From contig CABIZF010000002.1 in the NCBI GenBank assembly GCA_902363135.1, positions 62,001 to 126,000 of the forward strand: DNA of 64,000 nt. The letters are read 5' to 3'. Made by a program: the position numbers and the translations under genes. Of the stretch, positions 47,850 to 57,387 are shown one piece after another. Position 1 is the first letter of the stretch; each line of letters starts with the position of its first letter. The DNA comes from Lachnospiraceae bacterium. Its GTDB lineage: Bacteria; Bacillota; Clostridia; Lachnospirales; Lachnospiraceae. The notes under the pieces were generated by a model. The model was not told where the DNA came from, made no database searches, and worked only from the letters and a program-made list of their open reading frames with translations.

Positions 47850-50579
47850 TTGGATAAGTACGAGTATAACCTCAAACTCGAAGAGATTGATAAACTGGTA
47901 GATCAGGGCGACTATGAAGAGGCTGCCAATCTAGCCGATACGATTGAATGGAAGAGAGTCCGGAATGTCCGGACACTTTGTCTGATTAGTGAGATATATG
48001 AGGCGGCAGGACGGCTGCCGGACAGTAAGCGCATTTTGGAGAGAGCCTACCGAAAAACACCGGTGGGAAGAAATGTATTGTACCGGCTGGTCGAGGTGAC
48101 GACTGCACTTCAGGAGTATGATGAGGCACTGGAATACTATACAGAGTATGTACAGGCAGCTCCGCATGACAACAACCGCTATATTTTAAAATATAAGCTG
48201 TATCGTGGCAGAGGCAGCTCTGTTGAGGAGCTGATTGCGATTCTGGAGGAGTATCTTGGACAGGAGTATACGGAGCGCTGGGCATATGAGCTCGCAAAGC
48301 TGTACCGGCAGGCCGGACAGATGCAGAAGTGTCTGGCAGCCTGCGATGATCTGGTGCTCTGGTTCCACAGCGGAAAATATGTACAGAAGGCGCTGGAGCT
48401 GAAACGGAAATACGCAGCGCTCACGCCGAAGCAGCAGCAGATTTATGAGGAATGCATGCAGGAGGCAGCAGAGAGCCGTCTGGAGCAGGAGGAAGAGCAC
48501 GAAGAGCACGAACAGCCGGATGAGCCGGCAGCGGCGGCAGAGCCGACGCCGGAGCCGGTGGTCGATCTCGGAAGTACCGACGGGGAAGTGATGGCGGAGA
48601 AGATCATCGCTGAGACGGAAAAAGAAATTGCAGAGGAAGTGACGGCACAGACGCAGAAGGCTGAGCAGCCGGATGAGCCGGAAACCGTTCCGGCACCTGC
48701 ACCGACGCCGAAGTCACTCAATCCGGAGGAGCTTCAGGTGAATCTGGTGCGCAGTATGCGAGAAATCGTATCCGGTGTAGGTCATCGGCCGGAAATTCCG
48801 GAGGAGGATGTACCGGCATCGGTAGAGAGCCGTCCGCGCATGACACAGAAGGTCGAGGTGCCGAATACACAGATTCCGACAGCGGGAAAGCTTTCGATTG
48901 ATGATATTTTACTTTCAATGGGAGAGAAAGGGAAAGACTATGCGGCAGCCCGGGCAGGCCATTCGGCAGAACAGCCGGTAGCGGAGAAGAAAGAGATTCC
49001 GGAGACTGTGCAGGAGCCGGAGAGCAACGAGACAGAAGCCAAAGCGACTGCTGAAGAAGAGGAAGAGGTACCGCAGGCAGCAGATGAGGCAGCGGCATCT
49101 GTGGCGGAGCAGCAGCCGGCAGAGGCAGAAGTGACCGCAGATAAGGCAGACGATACGGAAGATGAATCGGAAGCTGCTTATGAGGAAGAAACGGTACAGA
49201 AGGCTCCGGCTGAGACCGGTGCGGAGCGCCCGATACGCCGTCCGCTTCCGCGCAGAAGCGTGGCAGAGGCGGCGGTCGAGGATCTGACAGACGCACAGCG
49301 GGAGGCTTTGCAGTACACGAGCAATCCGGAGAGGCTGCTGCGCAATAAACGCTCCCTCCCGACTTATACAGAGGATGCAGGTCCTGCTGTCAGGGCTGCA
49401 TCGGCAGAAGCACAGGGATTTGCCGCAGCGCAGAATCAGGAGGATGTATCACCGGATCTTGGCGCGACACGCAAAGCGCCGTCCCGTGAGGAGCTTCTGG
49501 AGGCAGCCAGGAAGGATCTGCATACAGGAGCTGCGATGCGCGTCCGGGATGAACGTACCGAGATGGCAGATGTGACACGGCAAAAAGCTACAGAGACAGA
49601 TGCGCAGCCACAGGCAGAGGTGCGTCATCAGATACCGGAGGAGACAGATACTCCGATGGAAGGGAAGCCGCAGGATGCACCGGTGTATCCGGAAGCGGAA
49701 TATGATGATTATGAGGATGCACAGGAAGACTGGGATGCTTCAGATGAGGAGAGTCCGCAGGAGTCAGATGAGGATTACCGGGAGCCGGAGGAGCCGTATT
49801 ATGACGACGATTACCTGATGATTCCGGAGCATCTGCGCGGACTGTTCAGCGGGTTTACCGAGATTCCGGAGCTGGAGGATCAGATCGCAAATGCAATTAT
49901 TCAGGCGCAGTCCAAGGGTGATGACCGTACTTCAAAGAGTGGTAATATTCTGATTTTTGGTGCGCATGGTTCGGGAAAGACGACGCTGGCGATGAATCTT
50001 GCAAAAGCGATTGCACAGGACCGTGGCAGCCAGGTCGTAAAGATGGCGAAGATTTTTGCGGCAGACCTGAACAAGAAGGATATCGCTGCGACGGTTGCAA
50101 AGATCGCAGGTGGCACGCTGATCATTGAAGAAGCCGGGGATCTTGATGATGAGACTGTCGATCAGCTGACGACGGCGATGGAGTTCCGCACCGACGGACT
50201 GATTCTGATCCTGGAGGATGAGCAGAAATACGTACATGAGCTTCTGATGCGTCACCCGCGATTTACGATGAAGTTTACGGCACAGATTTATATTCCGGAC
50301 TATACAGTGGAGGAGCTGGAGATGTTCGGCCAGATCTACGCGAATGAGCAGGACTATATGATCGGTGACGAAGGATGGGACGCCCTGTATGAAAAGATTT
50401 CGGCGCTGGCGGCCGTAAAGGCGAATGACAATGAGCCGGTTACGATCAAAGACGTCATTGATATGGTTGCAAAGGCGATCAATCACGCGAACGGTTTTTT
50501 TCGCAAGATGAAAATGGGACAGAAGCGTTACGACGAAAATGACTATGTGATTTTGTTTGCAAAGGATTTTGGAAAATAA
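47850..50579 (+). CDS. Large TPR protein with acidic linker and C-terminal AAA-like ATPase domain
   Basis: I place the start at TTG 47850 (909 residues), 5 bases after GGGGTGA, because the protein then begins MDKYEYNLKLEEI; ATG 47808 is an alternative without ribosome site. Residues about 1-205 are TPR-like helices (YEEAANLADTIEW, DEALEYYTEYVQAAPHD, ERWAYELAKLYRQAG). Residues about 210-640 are a Glu/Pro/Ala-rich, probably disordered linker. Residues about 650-905 form a P-loop ATPase with Walker A IFGAHGSGKTTLAMN and Walker B-like GTLIIEEAGDLDD. No membrane segment is seen. The function is unknown; the plan suggests an ATP-driven scaffold or regulator. It has its own promoter and terminator-like stem. 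Confidence 0.78.
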   Translation: MDKYEYNLKLEEIDKLVDQGDYEEAANLADTIEWKRVRNVRTLCLISEIYEAAGRLPDSKRILERAYRKTPVGRNVLYRLVEVTTALQEYDEALEYYTEYVQAAPHDNNRYILKYKLYRGRGSSVEELIAILEEYLGQEYTERWAYELAKLYRQAGQMQKCLAACDDLVLWFHSGKYVQKALELKRKYAALTPKQQQIYEECMQEAAESRLEQEEEHEEHEQPDEPAAAAEPTPEPVVDLGSTDGEVMAEKIIAETEKEIAEEVTAQTQKAEQPDEPETVPAPAPTPKSLNPEELQVNLVRSMREIVSGVGHRPEIPEEDVPASVESRPRMTQKVEVPNTQIPTAGKLSIDDILLSMGEKGKDYAAARAGHSAEQPVAEKKEIPETVQEPESNETEAKATAEEEEEVPQAADEAAASVAEQQPAEAEVTADKADDTEDESEAAYEEETVQKAPAETGAERPIRRPLPRRSVAEAAVEDLTDAQREALQYTSNPERLLRNKRSLPTYTEDAGPAVRAASAEAQGFAAAQNQEDVSPDLGATRKAPSREELLEAARKDLHTGAAMRVRDERTEMADVTRQKATETDAQPQAEVRHQIPEETDTPMEGKPQDAPVYPEAEYDDYEDAQEDWDASDEESPQESDEDYREPEEPYYDDDYLMIPEHLRGLFSGFTEIPELEDQIANAIIQAQSKGDDRTSKSGNILIFGAHGSGKTTLAMNLAKAIAQDRGSQVVKMAKIFAADLNKKDIAATVAKIAGGTLIIEEAGDLDDETVDQLTTAMEFRTDGLILILEDEQKYVHELLMRHPRFTMKFTAQIYIPDYTVEELEMFGQIYANEQDYMIGDEGWDALYEKISALAAVKANDNEPVTIKDVIDMVAKAINHANGFFRKMKMGQKRYDENDYVILFAKDFGK

Positions 50580-50597
50580 AACAGTATCGACGAAACG

Positions 50598-50630
50598 AAA
50601 GGCTGTGCGATTTTTGTTCGCACAGCCTTT
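50598..50630 (+). terminator. Terminator-like stem after the TPR/AAA-like gene
   Basis: AAAGGCTGTGCGA / TCGCACAGCCTTT, a perfect 13-base-pair stem, but only three T residues follow on the plus strand. Confidence 0.6.
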
Positions 50631-50781
50631 AAAAAAGGGTTTTTGAATAATTTTATGGGAACGGATCTGAAAAAAGTTGCGGATTATCTGAATAAAGCAG
50701 GGAAAGAAACTTACTATATTGCAGAAAGAAGATAATCTAAACGAATATTTTACAAATTTAACACACAAATCAGAAAAAATA

Positions 50782-50790
50782 TGCTATACT
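50782..50790 (+). promoter_or_regulatory. Extended -10 promoter of the second cytidylate-kinase-like gene
   Basis: TGCTATACT with TATACT at 50785-50790. The transcript would carry a leader of about 170 bases that includes a long-form family-1 repeat. Confidence 0.5.
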
Positions 50791-50850
50791 ACGATTAGAA
50801 ATAAGATATTTCTGAAACTGATTCGGAAAAAAGGATGTCCTGTGGATGGA

Positions 50851-50924
50851 AGCATTTATGAGCGAGCAGCGAAGCTAGGCCCTGTCAGAAGAGCAGCAGG
50901 GATGGATTGTGAATGTCCGTTTTA
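50851..50924 (+). repeat. Family-1 repeat, long form, in an mRNA leader
   Basis: AGCATTTATGAGCGAGCAGC and GAAGCTAGGCCCTGTCAGAA begin the copy; GGATGGATTGTGAATGTCCG ends it. The internal CAGC / GCTG pairs are weakened by changes. It lies 47 bases upstream of the kinase-like start codon. Confidence 0.8.
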
Positions 50925-50970
50925 CATGCGGAGATTCGGCGGGACAGGAAATCAGACAGGAGGGACGTAT

Positions 50971-51591
50971 ATGGAAAATAATTTAATCATAGCGATTGGA
51001 AGACAGTTTGGAAGCGGCGGACATGAGATCGGTGAGAAGCTGGCAAAGAAGCTTGGTATCAAGTTCTACGATAAGGAGCTGATCAAGCTGATCGCAAAAG
51101 AAAGCGGCCTGTGCGAGAAGGTGCTCGAGAGCTACGATGAGAAGCCGACGAACAGCCTTTTGTACTCGATTGTGATGGATATTTATCCTTCTGTAATGTA
51201 TACCGGACCGACAATCGATCAGCAGATTTATCAGGCAAACTACGATGCGATTCGCCGCCTTGCAGAGCGGGAGAACTGCGTCATCGTCGGACGATGCGCG
51301 GACTATATTCTGCGTGACCATCCGGGGCTTGTGAGCGTATTTGTACATGCAGACAAGGATTTCCGGGCTGCACGTGTGGCTGAGGAGTATAAGCTGCCGG
51401 ATGTAAAGGTGCGTGATATGCTGGTAAAGACGGATAAGAAGCGTGCGAACTATTACAATTTTCAGTCTGAGAAGCAGTGGGGTGCGGCAACGAGCTACAA
51501 TCTCTGTATCGAGAGCAGTGCGCTTGGCATCGACAATTCCGTAGAGCTGATCATGGAATATATCAAGCACAAACGCGGCAGACTGGATTAA
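50971..51591 (+). CDS. Cytidylate kinase-like family protein, second paralogue
   Basis: A 206-residue P-loop protein. The start ATG at 50971 follows AGGAGGGACGTAT; the frame upstream is repeat DNA. It shows IIAIGRQFGSGGHEIGEKLAKKLG (P-loop region), VIVGRCADYILRDHPG, a VHADKDFR motif and KTDKKRANYY, closely parallel to the 20555 protein. The family (PF13189 type) resembles CMP kinase; substrate unproven. Sequence identity with the first copy is evident along the full length, so they are paralogues with perhaps different roles. Confidence 0.85.
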   Translation: MENNLIIAIGRQFGSGGHEIGEKLAKKLGIKFYDKELIKLIAKESGLCEKVLESYDEKPTNSLLYSIVMDIYPSVMYTGPTIDQQIYQANYDAIRRLAERENCVIVGRCADYILRDHPGLVSVFVHADKDFRAARVAEEYKLPDVKVRDMLVKTDKKRANYYNFQSEKQWGAATSYNLCIESSALGIDNSVELIMEYIKHKRGRLD

Positions 51592-51612
51592 GCCGGACGG
51601 GAACGCAATTGC

Positions 51613-51644
51613 ACGAACAAGACACGAACAAGACACGAACAAGA
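51613..51644 (+). repeat. Three tandem 11-base units before pepT
   Basis: ACGAACAAGAC repeated at 51613 and 51624, with a third copy from 51635 missing its last base. It fills part of the gap between the kinase-like gene and pepT. Confidence 0.7.
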
Positions 51645-51697
51645 ATTGGATGGATCCGGAGCAATATAAGGAAGAAACGAAAAGGAACGACAAAATT

Positions 51698-52918
51698 ATG
51701 CGAGCGTATGAAAGATTGTTAGACTATGTAAAGGTATATACGACCAGCGAGGATGGACAGGAGCAGATCCCGTCGACGATGCGCCAGTTTGACCTGGCCC
51801 GTCAGCTGGCAGAGGAGCTGAAGGAGCTGGGCGTGGAGGATGCATTTGTAGACGCACACTGCTATGTATATGGAACGATTCCGGCGACACCGGGCTATGA
51901 AGACTGTACGAAGCTGGGCTTTATCGCTCATATGGATACGGCTCCGGATTTTTGTGGGGAGAACGTTCATCCGCAGATCATTGAGAATTATGACGGTAAA
52001 GATGTGAAGCTTGGCGAAAGCGGACGGGTGCTTTCTGTAAAGCAGTTTCCGCATCTGCCGTCCTTAAAGGGGCGGACGCTGATCACGACGGACGGTACGA
52101 CGTTGCTCGGGGCAGATGACAAGGCCGGGGTGGCAGAGATCATGACCGTAGTGCAGGAGCTTATGAAGGGAGAGCGTCCGCACGGAAAGGTTTGCATTGC
52201 ATTTACACCGGATGAGGAGGTCGGCTGCGGCGCAGATCTGTTTGATATCCCGGGCTTTGGCGCGGATTACGCTTATACCCTGGACGGCGGCTATGAGGCG
52301 GAAGTCGTTTATGAGAATTTTAACGCCTGTGGTGCAGAATTTCAGGTGAACGGTGTGAACATCCATCCGGGTGAGGCAAAGGATCGGATGGTAAATGCGT
52401 CGATCGTGGCGATGGAGATCAATTCCATGCTTCCGGCATGTGAGCGTCCGGAACACACGGAGCTGTACGAGGGCTTTTACCATCTGTGTGCGATGTCCGG
52501 AAATGTCGAAAAGGCAGAGCTGCACTATATCGTACGAGATCACGATAACGCGGCATTTGAGGCAAAGAAGAAAACGCTCGCATTGATTGCAAAGACGTTA
52601 AATGAGAAGTACGGGGAAGGTACGGTGGCACTGACGATCACGGACCAGTATCAGAATATGGCGGAGAAGATCAAGCCGTGCATGCACCTGATCGAAAATG
52701 CGCAGGCAGTCATGCGAGAGCTTGGCTATGAGCCGGAGGTTACACCGGTTCGAGGCGGCACGGACGGTGCACGTCTGTCCTATGACGGTCTGCCGTGTCC
52801 GAATCTTGGCACCGGCGGATATGCATTCCACGGCCCATTTGAGCATATCACGGCAGAGGGCATGGATGTGGCAGTGCAGATCGTGCTCGGAATTATTGAG
52901 AAGTATGCGAAGCAGTAA
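51698..52918 (+). CDS. pepT: Peptidase T (tripeptide aminopeptidase)
   Basis: A 406-residue M20 metallopeptidase. Zinc ligands are in FIAHMDTAPD, LLGADDKAGVAE and the catalytic Glu pair in FTPDEEVGCGAD; VRGGTDGARLS is the C-terminal ligand region. The start at ATG 51698 (MRAYERLLDYVKVYTTSE) fits the family; a 16-residue upstream extension from 51650 lacks a ribosome site. It cleaves the N-terminal residue of tripeptides in the cytoplasm. A terminator follows at 53011. Confidence 0.95.
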   Translation: MRAYERLLDYVKVYTTSEDGQEQIPSTMRQFDLARQLAEELKELGVEDAFVDAHCYVYGTIPATPGYEDCTKLGFIAHMDTAPDFCGENVHPQIIENYDGKDVKLGESGRVLSVKQFPHLPSLKGRTLITTDGTTLLGADDKAGVAEIMTVVQELMKGERPHGKVCIAFTPDEEVGCGADLFDIPGFGADYAYTLDGGYEAEVVYENFNACGAEFQVNGVNIHPGEAKDRMVNASIVAMEINSMLPACERPEHTELYEGFYHLCAMSGNVEKAELHYIVRDHDNAAFEAKKKTLALIAKTLNEKYGEGTVALTITDQYQNMAEKIKPCMHLIENAQAVMRELGYEPEVTPVRGGTDGARLSYDGLPCPNLGTGGYAFHGPFEHITAEGMDVAVQIVLGIIEKYAKQ

Positions 52919-53010
52919 AGATAAGAAGGGCGCGTGGCAGGAATGCATCACGTGCGAGAATGTGGAAAAGAAAGAGTGACATCTTCTCATAGATGTGACA
53001 TGTGAAAAAG

Positions 53011-53078
53011 GCAGGAAAACGATTACTCATGGAGTGATATGATCCATTACTCATGAGTGGCGGTTTTCCTGCTTTTTT
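53011..53078. terminator. Bidirectional terminator between pepT and the minus-strand polymer gene
   Basis: GCAGGAAAAC and ACTCAT pair with ATGAGT and GTTTTCCTGC, followed by six T residues on the plus strand; A-rich flanks allow use on the minus strand too. Confidence 0.8.
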
Positions 53079-53151
53079 ATTTCTATAATTTTATCAGACA
53101 GCTTTCATAGCTGTGTGTATCCGGATGGCTTTCTCGAGAGGCTTCGGTGGA

Positions 53152-55779
53152 TTATTTATGATTCTTTGCATGGATATTCTCCTCGTGTGCAAGCAGGTGC
53201 GGATAAATCCGTTCACAGTTATGGTCATCAGAGAAGGCGAAGAAATCATCCGCACGCTCCCGGTACATCTGCGGCATGACGCAATCATGCTTCATATATT
53301 CGCAGAGCACATCAATCAGTTCATCATTTGTATGGCAGATTTCACCGAAGCCCATCGTATCATAGAAGAAGGTGCCGTTCTCATAATGCTGCGGGATATC
53401 ATTGTGATGCAGGTAGACGACCGGCTTGCGCATATAGGCAAAGTCAAACTGGACGCCGGAAAAGTCTGTGACCATCAAGGCGGCCTCACAAAACAGTGTC
53501 TCATAGCTCATTGCACCGGTCGAAGGAATGATCTCTACGAGGTCATTTTTTGTAAAGTCATCTGCCTGCGGGCTTACGATCGGGTGGAGCACATACTGAA
53601 TCCGATAACCGTACTGACGGGCCGCAGCTAAGAGTCGCGGATCGTTCATCAGGCTGTTGTAGACCTTGAAATAGTCGGTATGTCGGAAATTTGGATTGTA
53701 ATCGCGGGCAACACCCTCGCTTGCGGATACCGGCATTGCAGAGTTCATACGCCAGGTCGGCGAGAACAGAAGGATCTTCTGATGCCGGTCATGAAGTCCG
53801 TCAAAGCGCGGAACACCGGTCAGCTTCAGAATGTCGTAATCGGCGTAGTCGTAAATTGGCTTGGACAGATTCTCAATTTCGTATCTGGAAGCACAGAAAT
53901 ACAGCTTGATGTTGTCACGCAGCCGGTTCTGGGCGATCGCAATTTTCTGGATGGACATTCCATGCTGTACGCAGGCCACATCAAAGTGAACCTCACCCCG
54001 GATCGGGAAAGAGGTGTCAAATGTGTAGTCGTTGAATGGAAACACAGTTGAATTGGAAGCGATCACGATATCGGCGTTCAGGAACACGAGCCGGTGCAGG
54101 AGCGAGCCGCGTTTCAGCGGACGCAGACCCTCCTGCTTCATACGGGTATAATCCGGAACTTGCTCATCCAGCAGATAATATTTTTTTATGCCATCCTTCT
54201 GCTTGTTACAGTAGCGATAAAGATATTCTGCAGAATCTCCGCCCTTATAAATTTTGTCAAAAAACAGCCAGATCCGCTTACGGGAAAAATAGGGGCGCAG
54301 AAGAAAATTCAGAATTTTCAAAGGAAGCTGCGGGCGGTAAGCGCCGTCTTTTTTTAACCAGATTTCCCGCCAGAGACGGAGCTCGTGGTAGAGCGTGTTG
54401 AGTTTGCGGGCAGGCTGAATATGAATGCTGTTTCCGCTTCGAAACGAAAAACAGGTACCAAATCGCCAGTAGGCATGCGGAAATGCCTTGGAAAAGCGGC
54501 TGGTATAGTTCGGAAATCCTAATGTTCCGACATATTTATGGTCAGAGGTAACGAGATAAAACTGCAGAATACGATCCTTTTCAGAGGGCGGTACCGGGAT
54601 GGAAACATGGAAGGTATTCAGCTTTGCGTAAGTGATGTGAAAGCACTTGGAAAGAGAATACCGGCTGTTGTAGCATACCGGATATTGGACGCCGTCAAAA
54701 TCAGCATACAGAGAAAGATCCTTTGAATGGTACAAATCCGGTATGGAACCATCAATTTCAAGGTGTCCGTCTGCATAGTCAATCAGGGAAAGCTGCACGT
54801 GCAGATCTGAGAGCCCGGCAAATAAAAGATCGTTGTCGAGCAGGACAAGTGCGCCGTCGCGGTCAGCGGTATCCGGATACCAGGTGTAGTCATTCTTTTT
54901 GATACGCAGAAGTAGTAATTTCAGGGTCAGTACATGTCCGGAAGAAAGCAGCGGGCTGTGGATGATAATCTCCTCATCCACATAGGAGAGGATACGGGTG
55001 AGAAGCTGCATATAGTCCGGAAAAATTTCTTCTTTTGTAAAAAGTCCGCGGTCACGATTGTTTAGATTGGGAAGCAACCGGCATAGGATCATGATGAGTG
55101 CGAGCTTTTGCAGCAATACAGGTGACAGACCGGGTATCTGAGCCTGCAGGAGCGGCAGCAGGAATTTTTGCAGAGGTGCAAGGTACCAGTCTTTGGAATA
55201 GCTGCGCGGATCATACAGAAAGTCGGATTCACGTGGCCAGGCATACGTCAGCCCGGCATCGGAGGCAAAAGAGAAGATGGGATATGCACTCAGCAGCTTT
55301 AAAAACAACAGTTTTTCCGGCTCTTCACTGGTAAGACAGTCCGGGAGAAGCCGCTGCAGGATCTCCGTGCGGAACAGAATACCGGCCAGCTCAAATGGCA
55401 GTATGCCAGGTGCTGTCCGGACATCAATCACGTCCTCCTTTCCGGAAAAAGGAGAGAGAGAAGATGTCTGATTGCCCGGATGAATGGTAGACTGGTACTG
55501 TTGCTTTGGAAGGACAAAGGCAGAGTCGGATCCATCCAGGCTGGAAATGAGCTGTGCAAGGAACTGTTCGGAGAACTGATCCTGCTCATCTAGTAAAATG
55601 GTATATGTGCCAAGTGCACGATTTATCGCATTAAGTGCCTGCTTTCTTGGATGAAAATTATCATTTTCACAGACAGGAATGACCTGAATCTTTGAAGCAG
55701 GAATCGTCTGCGCCGGAAAAGCAGTTACGTGGTCTTTATTATGCGCGGCATAAATGACAGTGATTTGATATTTGTTCAT
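53152..55779 (-). CDS. CDP-glycerol:glycerophosphate glycerophosphotransferase family protein (TagF-like)
   Basis: The start is ATG 55779 (875 residues), behind AAAGG. Residues 1 to about 190 resemble a degenerate GT-A fold with YTILLDEQDQFSEQFLAQL. A middle region is unassigned. The C-terminal 400 residues are the glycerophosphotransferase domain: DKIYKGGDSAEYLYRYC, CVQHGMSIQKIA, FSPTWRMNSAMP, LHPIVSPQ and MVTDFSGVQFDFAYMRKPVVY, typical of teichoic acid polymerases TagF/TarL. It would use CDP-glycerol or CDP-ribitol to extend or prime a surface polymer at the membrane face. It is a single minus-strand gene, divergent from the locus at 55939 and clearly paralogous to the 60125 protein. Confidence 0.88.
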   Translation of the reverse strand: MNKYQITVIYAAHNKDHVTAFPAQTIPASKIQVIPVCENDNFHPRKQALNAINRALGTYTILLDEQDQFSEQFLAQLISSLDGSDSAFVLPKQQYQSTIHPGNQTSSLSPFSGKEDVIDVRTAPGILPFELAGILFRTEILQRLLPDCLTSEEPEKLLFLKLLSAYPIFSFASDAGLTYAWPRESDFLYDPRSYSKDWYLAPLQKFLLPLLQAQIPGLSPVLLQKLALIMILCRLLPNLNNRDRGLFTKEEIFPDYMQLLTRILSYVDEEIIIHSPLLSSGHVLTLKLLLLRIKKNDYTWYPDTADRDGALVLLDNDLLFAGLSDLHVQLSLIDYADGHLEIDGSIPDLYHSKDLSLYADFDGVQYPVCYNSRYSLSKCFHITYAKLNTFHVSIPVPPSEKDRILQFYLVTSDHKYVGTLGFPNYTSRFSKAFPHAYWRFGTCFSFRSGNSIHIQPARKLNTLYHELRLWREIWLKKDGAYRPQLPLKILNFLLRPYFSRKRIWLFFDKIYKGGDSAEYLYRYCNKQKDGIKKYYLLDEQVPDYTRMKQEGLRPLKRGSLLHRLVFLNADIVIASNSTVFPFNDYTFDTSFPIRGEVHFDVACVQHGMSIQKIAIAQNRLRDNIKLYFCASRYEIENLSKPIYDYADYDILKLTGVPRFDGLHDRHQKILLFSPTWRMNSAMPVSASEGVARDYNPNFRHTDYFKVYNSLMNDPRLLAAARQYGYRIQYVLHPIVSPQADDFTKNDLVEIIPSTGAMSYETLFCEAALMVTDFSGVQFDFAYMRKPVVYLHHNDIPQHYENGTFFYDTMGFGEICHTNDELIDVLCEYMKHDCVMPQMYRERADDFFAFSDDHNCERIYPHLLAHEENIHAKNHK

Positions 55780-55881
55780 AAAAATATGCCTTTCTTGAAA
55801 AAATAAAGTAAATTTCGATGGTGAAATTATAACAGTTTCTTTTCGTGTGCGCAACTTACATTGGATCGGAAGCCTGCCGTC

Positions 55882-55910
55882 TTGCCGGAAAAACCAGAAT
55901 CTGTTATACT
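55882..55910 (+). promoter_or_regulatory. Promoter of the surface-polymer operon
   Basis: TTGCCG (55882-55887), a 17-base spacer and TATACT (55905-55910), about 30 bases before the first gene. Confidence 0.7.
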
Positions 55911-55938
55911 GAAAAAAACACAGAGGGGAGTCGAAAAG

Positions 55939-57345
55939 ATGAATCTGCAGTCAATCAAAAAAAATATTCAGAAAAACGGCCTTCGCGGGGCATTGAAAAA
56001 GTATACAAAAAAAGCAGCGCAGATGACACTCGGAATAGAGGATCATGAAAAGAAGTATACCATTCTTTTGCTGACCAATAAGGATTCGGATAATACCGGA
56101 GACCAGGTGATTGAGGCCTGTGACCGTTCTCTTTTGTATATGATTATGAAGAATCTCGGAATTACGAATTACCGGATTAACAGCAAACCGGCCACCCTGG
56201 TCAGAAAACCATATGAGGTTGCGACAGGGGAGCATTTGGTTCCAGCAGAAAACGCAATCAAAGACTGCGATGTGGTGGTGTTTGGCGGTACACCGGTATT
56301 TAATTATTTATATCAGCCGATTTACGCGAGGACTGCACGGACGATTGAACTGGCAGAAAAGTATGGGAAACCGGTGATTTTTGCGGCAGTTGGCGTGGAT
56401 CGCTATGACGAGGGAAATGAAAAATGCAGGCTGCTTGAGGAAGTGATCAATAAGCCGAATGTGCTTATGATTACGACACGGGATAATTTCGACAGTCTGG
56501 AAAAATTTAAATATAAGGAGAATACGCAGCTTGAGATCGGCACCGTTTCAGATCCGGCTGTTTTTTCAAGAGCGGTATTTCGCCCATATCTGACAAAAGA
56601 AAAAGGGACAAAGAAAAAGATCGGCGTATTTATTTTGCGCTCGGCAGGATTTACCGACAATCAGATTGATTTACCAAGGGAAAAAGCGTCAGAGCTGTGG
56701 ATGCAGGTGATACAGGAGCTGGAGCAGCGCGGATATGAATATGAGCTGCTTACAAGCGGGCACTGCTCTGATGAGGCGTTCCTGGATCATCTGATCTGTG
56801 ACTGCGGTGTAGCTCCGGAAAAAGCCGTATTTAATGTGAATACGCCGGAGAAGCTTGTGGGAAAGATCAGCGAATACGACGCGGTGATTTCCTGCCGACT
56901 GCATCCGAGCATCATTTCGTTTGCGCTTGGCGTTCCTTCCATCGGGATTAACTGGAACAATAAGGTAAGAGGCTTTTATCATAATATCGGATATGACAAT
57001 CGAGTGCTGTACGCAGAAACGATTACAGCGGAACAGATCGTCGATAAAATGGAGGAAGCGCTTGCGGAAGGCGTGGAGCAGAAGGAAGAGTACCTTATGA
57101 GCGTCTATACGACCCTGTTTGCTGCATTGAAGAGGGTACTGTGTCCGGATAATCTTGCAAAGCCGTATACATATCAGCAGCTGGAAAGTCAGCTGATTCC
57201 ATATGAAGGGACTTCGCCGGAGGAGTATCAGGCAAAGCTGCGCAGAAAATTCCGCCGTGCCTATGGCAATTACAACCGTCTTGTAGAGAAGGAGGCAGAA
57301 AATAAGAAGCGTATAAAAGAGTTTGAAGAGCGGAGCAGCTTGTGA
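55939..57345 (+). CDS. Polysaccharide pyruvyl transferase family protein
   Basis: The ATG at 55939 is 9 bases after GGGGAG. The 468-residue protein starts with a basic helix-rich segment (about residues 1-40), then a pyruvyl-transferase (PF04230-like) domain: LLLTNKDSDNTGDQVI, VVVFGGTPVFNYLY, VIFAAVGVDRYDEG and CRLHPSIISFALGVPSIGINWNNK, where the Arg-Leu-His segment binds the substrate phosphate. The family adds pyruvate ketals to sugars of surface glycans, as CsaB does. A charged coiled coil ends the protein. It is first in the operon that carries the ABC polymer exporter. Confidence 0.85.
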   Translation: MNLQSIKKNIQKNGLRGALKKYTKKAAQMTLGIEDHEKKYTILLLTNKDSDNTGDQVIEACDRSLLYMIMKNLGITNYRINSKPATLVRKPYEVATGEHLVPAENAIKDCDVVVFGGTPVFNYLYQPIYARTARTIELAEKYGKPVIFAAVGVDRYDEGNEKCRLLEEVINKPNVLMITTRDNFDSLEKFKYKENTQLEIGTVSDPAVFSRAVFRPYLTKEKGTKKKIGVFILRSAGFTDNQIDLPREKASELWMQVIQELEQRGYEYELLTSGHCSDEAFLDHLICDCGVAPEKAVFNVNTPEKLVGKISEYDAVISCRLHPSIISFALGVPSIGINWNNKVRGFYHNIGYDNRVLYAETITAEQIVDKMEEALAEGVEQKEEYLMSVYTTLFAALKRVLCPDNLAKPYTYQQLESQLIPYEGTSPEEYQAKLRRKFRRAYGNYNRLVEKEAENKKRIKEFEERSSL

Positions 57346-57387
57346 TAAGATGTTGGAGGCAAAGACGTTTAAGATAAAGGAGAGATT

